Shown in pieces: positions 5,604-9,618 of a DNA stretch of 9,618 bases; position 1 is the stretch's first letter, and each line of letters begins with the position of its first letter. The notes beneath the pieces were generated by a model that did no database searches, was not told the origin of the DNA, and was given only the letters and a program-made list of their open reading frames with translations. A program made the position numbers and the translations under genes. Source of the DNA: Desulfocicer vacuolatum DSM 3385 (lineage in GTDB: Bacteria > Desulfobacterota > Desulfobacteria > Desulfobacterales > SURF-7); contig CAMBQS010000101.1 in the NCBI GenBank assembly GCA_945870015.1, positions 1 to 9,618 of the forward strand. Reading direction: 5' to 3'.

Positions 5604-8600
5604 ATGCCCGAATCAATGGAAAAAGCCAATATGTTAAAAAAACCATCCAAGGCCCTTGAAGCAAATATTGCAGACTACCATGTTAAAGCACAGATAGACC
5701 CCGGATATTTCCTGATTCAAGATATTATGTCCAAGTATTATGGATTGCTGGAAGGGTTGAACACCTTTCTTGAGGAGTTGTCTCATCCTTATCGAAACTG
5801 GCAATTCATCGTAAAAGAAGCCCGCAATTATTCCCTCAACTATTTCCATCTGATGAAGAAACATCCGGAAGGCCCTGCTGCGGCACGCCTCTATATTGAA
5901 ATTTTTTTACATGCCATTCAATCCGCCGCAAAGCCGGCGACAAAGACAGATGCCGCGGACAACTGTCTTCTTTTCATCCAGAAAATTATCAAGGAATCCG
6001 GTACCGAACTGCAGCGGTTCAAACCCATACTGGATGAATCCTTCCTGCAGATACACGACCTGGAAGATGAATCCTTTTTTCTGTTTGTCAAAAGTTATTA
6101 CCGGATCAAAAAGATTGCAGAAGACCTGATCACAGTCAATCCAGATGCATCGATTGGGTACCAGTCCCTCAATCAGTTGCTGGTTAAATACTACCAATAC
6201 ACATACGCCTACTGGCTGAGTGAAGCAGATCCAATGGATTGGTTTCAAAAAGAGGTTGAAGAAAAAGAATCCCCCCGGAACATTCCGGAAATTTTTAAGG
6301 ATATCTCCGGTTCATACTTACAGTCGCTTGTAAATACGTTAAAAGAGATTATCAGGGATGAACTCCCGGACTCCATTGAAATGCTGCTCCGGTTAATGAC
6401 CCTGAAAGAATACAGTCACTTTGTGGAAACATACCGGAAAGTCCCCCAACAGCTTTTTGAGTCTGGGGGGGAAGACAGCCAGGGAAGACGCTGGAAACTG
6501 TTCTTTCTGTTTCATATCATGAACACATCCGGACTGTTGATGATTCATGAGGAAGCCCTCCGGGAAATTAATCGGACGCTTTCGTTTTTAATCGCAAGCG
6601 AAGATCCCTTAAAAATTCAAAGCCTGATCCAGAAAACCTTTTCCATCTTAAAAAAGCGCGCAAAAGATTTCCCGGCAACCGCTCTCAACTGTGTATTGAA
6701 TATGGGAGAGGGCGTTTATAAAACAGATGATAATGATTTTGTAAATTTTTTTACGGATTTTCTCATCGACCTTGGATTTCAGTCCCCCATGATCCAGGGT
6801 GTAGGAAATGACTGGCAGATAAAAGTAAACTCAGATCATATCCAGAATATACGGACATGGCTGAAACTGATTGAACGAAAACCCCAGTGGTCGGTCAGGC
6901 TCCTGTCTGCCATGATTATCCATCTCTCCATCAGTGGGGTCTTTATCAAGGATACAGATCTTTTCCCTCGTGATATCACTCGATTTCTGAACTCGGATAT
7001 TGAGCCGGTTTATAATCTGAGCAAACAGCTTGCCCGGTTATTTCCTTCTTTTTTTAATGATATCGGTGCGGAAGGTGAGCTTCGTGACATATCCACACGC
7101 CTGGATGAGATTTGCCATCGAAAGGATGTCCTGATTCATTTCCTTCGCAAACAAGGCCATGTGGAGAGCAGCAACCGGATCATCGGATTCATTGAGGCAA
7201 CCCTGCTTTACTGGCGAACCAGGAATAAAGATCTTGTTGAACCGTTTATCCCTCCATCTATTTATGAAAATATAGATACCACCGGGCCTTATATCGATGG
7301 TGTAAGTCAGGTGATGATTGGTTTGGAAAAAAAAGGTATCTCAAAACCAAATGACTTTCTGACCATCCATCAAGAGGAACTGAAAAAACAGATTGAAACC
7401 ATTGACGGAGTTTCGCCCATTGATCAGGAACGGGTGGAACTGGCCATCTCCTTCTACAAACTGACCAACCAGAAATACAATCTGAATTTTATTGAAATCG
7501 ATCATTATATTAGCCAATTAAGCACAGAAGCTTTGCCGGATCTCCATCGGCTGAAAGATGCATTGCAGGAAACGGATCTGAAACAGAGGATCAATAAACT
7601 GCTCGACTACCTCGGACTTTTAAAAGACCTGATTCTCAGTAGCCACGAATATGAAATCCGTGAGGATATCTATCAGAAAAGGCATATTACCGTGGATATC
7701 CCGTCCATGTATGGAAGTTATCATGAGATGAAATTCGATGCATTGGGGCTGACGTTCCGGATTGAATCCCTGCTCAATGTTCTGTTTGAAGAGCTGGTGG
7801 ACAGTATTGACCTCACCCTGATCACCAAGGCCTCTTTTTTCCAGATTTTCGACCGTTTTAAACTTTTTGACCAGGCGCTTGAGCTGGATGGAATATCAAC
7901 CGGAGAGTTCAAGCGCCAAATGGATTTCCTGTCCCATGCCCTCCAGACAAGAGGATTTTCCTACACCCAGTATCTGGATATATTCAAGGGATTTGCTCTC
8001 GCAGTCCGAAACATCATTAATGATCATTTTCACAATATTCACACCCGCAATCTGAACCGGATTCTTTCTCAACTGCCAAAAGATCAGATTCTTCCCAAGT
8101 ATCTTCCCAAAGAGCAGATGGATGATGATGAAAAAGTCATGCATCGAATTTCTGAAATCTTCTTCCGGGAAAAAATTGCCCTTGCATTGGGGCTTACACA
8201 GTTGGATCTTCTGTTGAGCCGTATATTAAATATTCTGTATAAGCAATCCGAGCGATTACCCAAAGAGAACCTTCTCCTTCTCCTGAACTATGATCCCCAT
8301 CGGGCCATGACATCGATTGATGAAGCTCCTAAGGGGTCGCACAGTATTATTAATCTGGGAAACAAAGGGTTGAACCTTTTAAAACTGAAAAGCTACGGAT
8401 GGCCGATTCCTCCGGGCTTTATCATCACCACCGAGGTTTTCCGCTGCCAGAAAGTAATCGAGAGCTACCGGCCGGCTGGAGACAACTTCAGGCAGCAGGT
8501 TTTAAGTCAGGTTATGGCACTTGAAAAAACCTCCGGAAAAAAATTTGGAAATCCGGAGAATCCCCTGCTCCTGTCTGTCCGGAGTGGATCAGCCATTTCA

Positions 8601-9618
8601 CAACCCGGCATGATGGACACCATGTTAAATGTCAGTATTAATGAAGAGATTGCAAAGGGAATTTCAGAAAAAACAGGAAACGCCTGGTTTGCCTGGGATA
8701 ATTATCGGCGATTTCTGCAATGCTACGGGATGGCTTTTGGATTGAAACGGGATGATTTCGATGCGATCATCCGTGATTATAAACAAAAGATGGATACTCC
8801 CTATAAAAGCGGGCTTACCGGCAAACAGATGAAGAAAGTTGCTCTGGCTTATAAATCCCTGATCCTGGATACCGGGATTGATGTCATTGAAGATCCGTTT
8901 GAGCAGCTCCTGGCCTGTATTCAAAGCATTTTTGAATCCTGGGAAAAGGCAAAGGCAAAGGCATATCGAAAAATTATGGGGATATCCGATGACTGGGGAA
9001 CAGCGGCAATTGTCCAGGCAATGGTTTTTGGAAATATTTCAGACATGTCCGGTACCGGTGTACTGTTTACCCACAGCCCAAGAATGTCCAGCGATTCCCT
9101 CCGGTTATGGGGGGACTTTACGGTTGAAAATCAGGGAGAAGATGTGGTTTCCGGGCTGGTCACAACCCTGCCGATATCAAAGGTGCAACAGACCATTGAG
9201 CAACGAGAAACCGATATCACCCTGGAAACTCATTTTCCTGAAATCTACAACACATTGAAAGAATATGTTTTTCAGCTCATCTATGATAAGGGATGGAGTC
9301 CCCAGGAGATGGAGTTTACCTTTGAAGGCCCTTCCCGGAAAAATCTGTTCCTCCTGCAAACCCGGGATATGGCCATGCGGGAAATGAAGAAACAGATGAT
9401 TTTCGATCTGGAAGAGATCCTTTCGAAAGAAATCTTTCTAGGGCATGGAATCGGAGTCAGTGGCGGAGCCATGAGCGGGAGGATCGTCTTTACTCTGGAC
9501 GAAATCAAAAAATGGCGAAACACCGAACCCGAATGTTTGCTAATTCTCATCAGAGGTGATACGGTTCCGGATGATATTCTTGAAATACATGCAAGCGATG
9601 GTCTCCTGACAGCAAGGG
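5604..9618 (+). CDS. Giant PEP/pyruvate-binding (PPDK-like) protein, 3' end cut by window
   Basis: An open frame of at least 1338 codons running off the window. Residues about 910-1260 match the ATP-grasp domain of pyruvate phosphate dikinase: NKGLNLLKL (920-928), PIPPGFIITTE, LLLSVRSGSAISQPGMMDT (Arg993), DNYRRFLQCYG, MVFGNISDMSGTGVLFT (GTGV 1150-1153), ENQGEDVVSG (1177-1180 QGED), EMEFTFE (Glu1237) and LLQTRD (Gln1252, Arg1254). These correspond to the nucleotide-binding Arg92, Glu323, Gln335 and Arg337 of Clostridium PPDK, with three extra residues between Glu and Gln. SGGAMSGRIVF and DTVPDDILEIHASDGLLTAR then begin the phosphohistidine domain; the catalytic His, expected a few residues later, is outside the window. 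Residues 1-900 look soluble and helix-rich, without a domain I recognise. Start: ATG 5604, or ATG 5616 with AAGG (5600-5603) 12 nt before it. It begins 46 bp after the methyltransferase. The exact reaction (PEP synthesis, dikinase or other phosphotransfer) cannot be decided without the C-terminus. Confidence 0.9.
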   Translation, partial: MPESMEKANMLKKPSKALEANIADYHVKAQIDPGYFLIQDIMSKYYGLLEGLNTFLEELSHPYRNWQFIVKEARNYSLNYFHLMKKHPEGPAAARLYIEIFLHAIQSAAKPATKTDAADNCLLFIQKIIKESGTELQRFKPILDESFLQIHDLEDESFFLFVKSYYRIKKIAEDLITVNPDASIGYQSLNQLLVKYYQYTYAYWLSEADPMDWFQKEVEEKESPRNIPEIFKDISGSYLQSLVNTLKEIIRDELPDSIEMLLRLMTLKEYSHFVETYRKVPQQLFESGGEDSQGRRWKLFFLFHIMNTSGLLMIHEEALREINRTLSFLIASEDPLKIQSLIQKTFSILKKRAKDFPATALNCVLNMGEGVYKTDDNDFVNFFTDFLIDLGFQSPMIQGVGNDWQIKVNSDHIQNIRTWLKLIERKPQWSVRLLSAMIIHLSISGVFIKDTDLFPRDITRFLNSDIEPVYNLSKQLARLFPSFFNDIGAEGELRDISTRLDEICHRKDVLIHFLRKQGHVESSNRIIGFIEATLLYWRTRNKDLVEPFIPPSIYENIDTTGPYIDGVSQVMIGLEKKGISKPNDFLTIHQEELKKQIETIDGVSPIDQERVELAISFYKLTNQKYNLNFIEIDHYISQLSTEALPDLHRLKDALQETDLKQRINKLLDYLGLLKDLILSSHEYEIREDIYQKRHITVDIPSMYGSYHEMKFDALGLTFRIESLLNVLFEELVDSIDLTLITKASFFQIFDRFKLFDQALELDGISTGEFKRQMDFLSHALQTRGFSYTQYLDIFKGFALAVRNIINDHFHNIHTRNLNRILSQLPKDQILPKYLPKEQMDDDEKVMHRISEIFFREKIALALGLTQLDLLLSRILNILYKQSERLPKENLLLLLNYDPHRAMTSIDEAPKGSHSIINLGNKGLNLLKLKSYGWPIPPGFIITTEVFRCQKVIESYRPAGDNFRQQVLSQVMALEKTSGKKFGNPENPLLLSVRSGSAISQPGMMDTMLNVSINEEIAKGISEKTGNAWFAWDNYRRFLQCYGMAFGLKRDDFDAIIRDYKQKMDTPYKSGLTGKQMKKVALAYKSLILDTGIDVIEDPFEQLLACIQSIFESWEKAKAKAYRKIMGISDDWGTAAIVQAMVFGNISDMSGTGVLFTHSPRMSSDSLRLWGDFTVENQGEDVVSGLVTTLPISKVQQTIEQRETDITLETHFPEIYNTLKEYVFQLIYDKGWSPQEMEFTFEGPSRKNLFLLQTRDMAMREMKKQMIFDLEEILSKEIFLGHGIGVSGGAMSGRIVFTLDEIKKWRNTEPECLLILIRGDTVPDDILEIHASDGLLTAR

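Noticed and set aside
5634..9550. Short frames on both strands inside the giant PPDK-like gene
   Set aside because: A single uninterrupted plus-strand frame with dikinase motifs covers the whole stretch; the others are shadows.

Overview
The window looks like chromosomal DNA of an anaerobic, selenocysteine-using Deltaproteobacterium (Desulfobacterota). A sulfate reducer of the Desulfobacterales is my best guess. This is inferred from the tmRNA tag (ADDYNYALAA), the type of HPr/enzyme I pair, and above all a small gene with two in-frame UGA codons that reads as a Uxx-star glutaredoxin-like selenoprotein. Base composition is moderate, and I see no insertion sequence, CRISPR array, tRNA gene or integrase.

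Left third, all on the minus strand, reading right to left from about 3.12 kb: ptsH (HPr), then ptsI (enzyme I) directly abutting it, then smpB, then ssrA (tmRNA), which reaches almost to base 1. HPr and enzyme I are the general phosphotransferase proteins that pass phosphate from PEP to HPr; no sugar-specific EII gene is present here. SmpB and tmRNA together rescue stalled ribosomes, and their adjacency supports both calls. ssrA has its own strong sigma70-type promoter between it and smpB.

A 218-bp divergent intergenic region (3125-3342) separates this block from everything to the right, which is all on the plus strand. The first plus-strand gene (3343-3570) is invisible to ordinary ORF calling because UGA at codons 13 and 73 must be read as selenocysteine. 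It encodes a 75-residue protein with a TUPFT redox motif and a U-G-V-stop tail. Candidate SECIS hairpins follow each UGA, and a rho-independent terminator follows the gene.

Next come a LOG-family (TIGR00730) nucleotide phosphoribohydrolase (3684-4334), an apparently solitary beta-group DNA methyltransferase with a TSPPY motif (4400-5557), and a very long open frame (5604 to the window edge, at least 1338 codons). The last ends in a pyruvate-phosphate-dikinase-type ATP-grasp domain and the start of a phosphohistidine domain, preceded by about 900 residues that I do not recognise. The window cuts this gene just before the expected catalytic histidine. The last three genes are closely spaced and could be co-transcribed; no shared pathway is evident.

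The most notable items are the double-UGA selenoprotein with its unusual UGA arrangement, and the giant dikinase-like protein.
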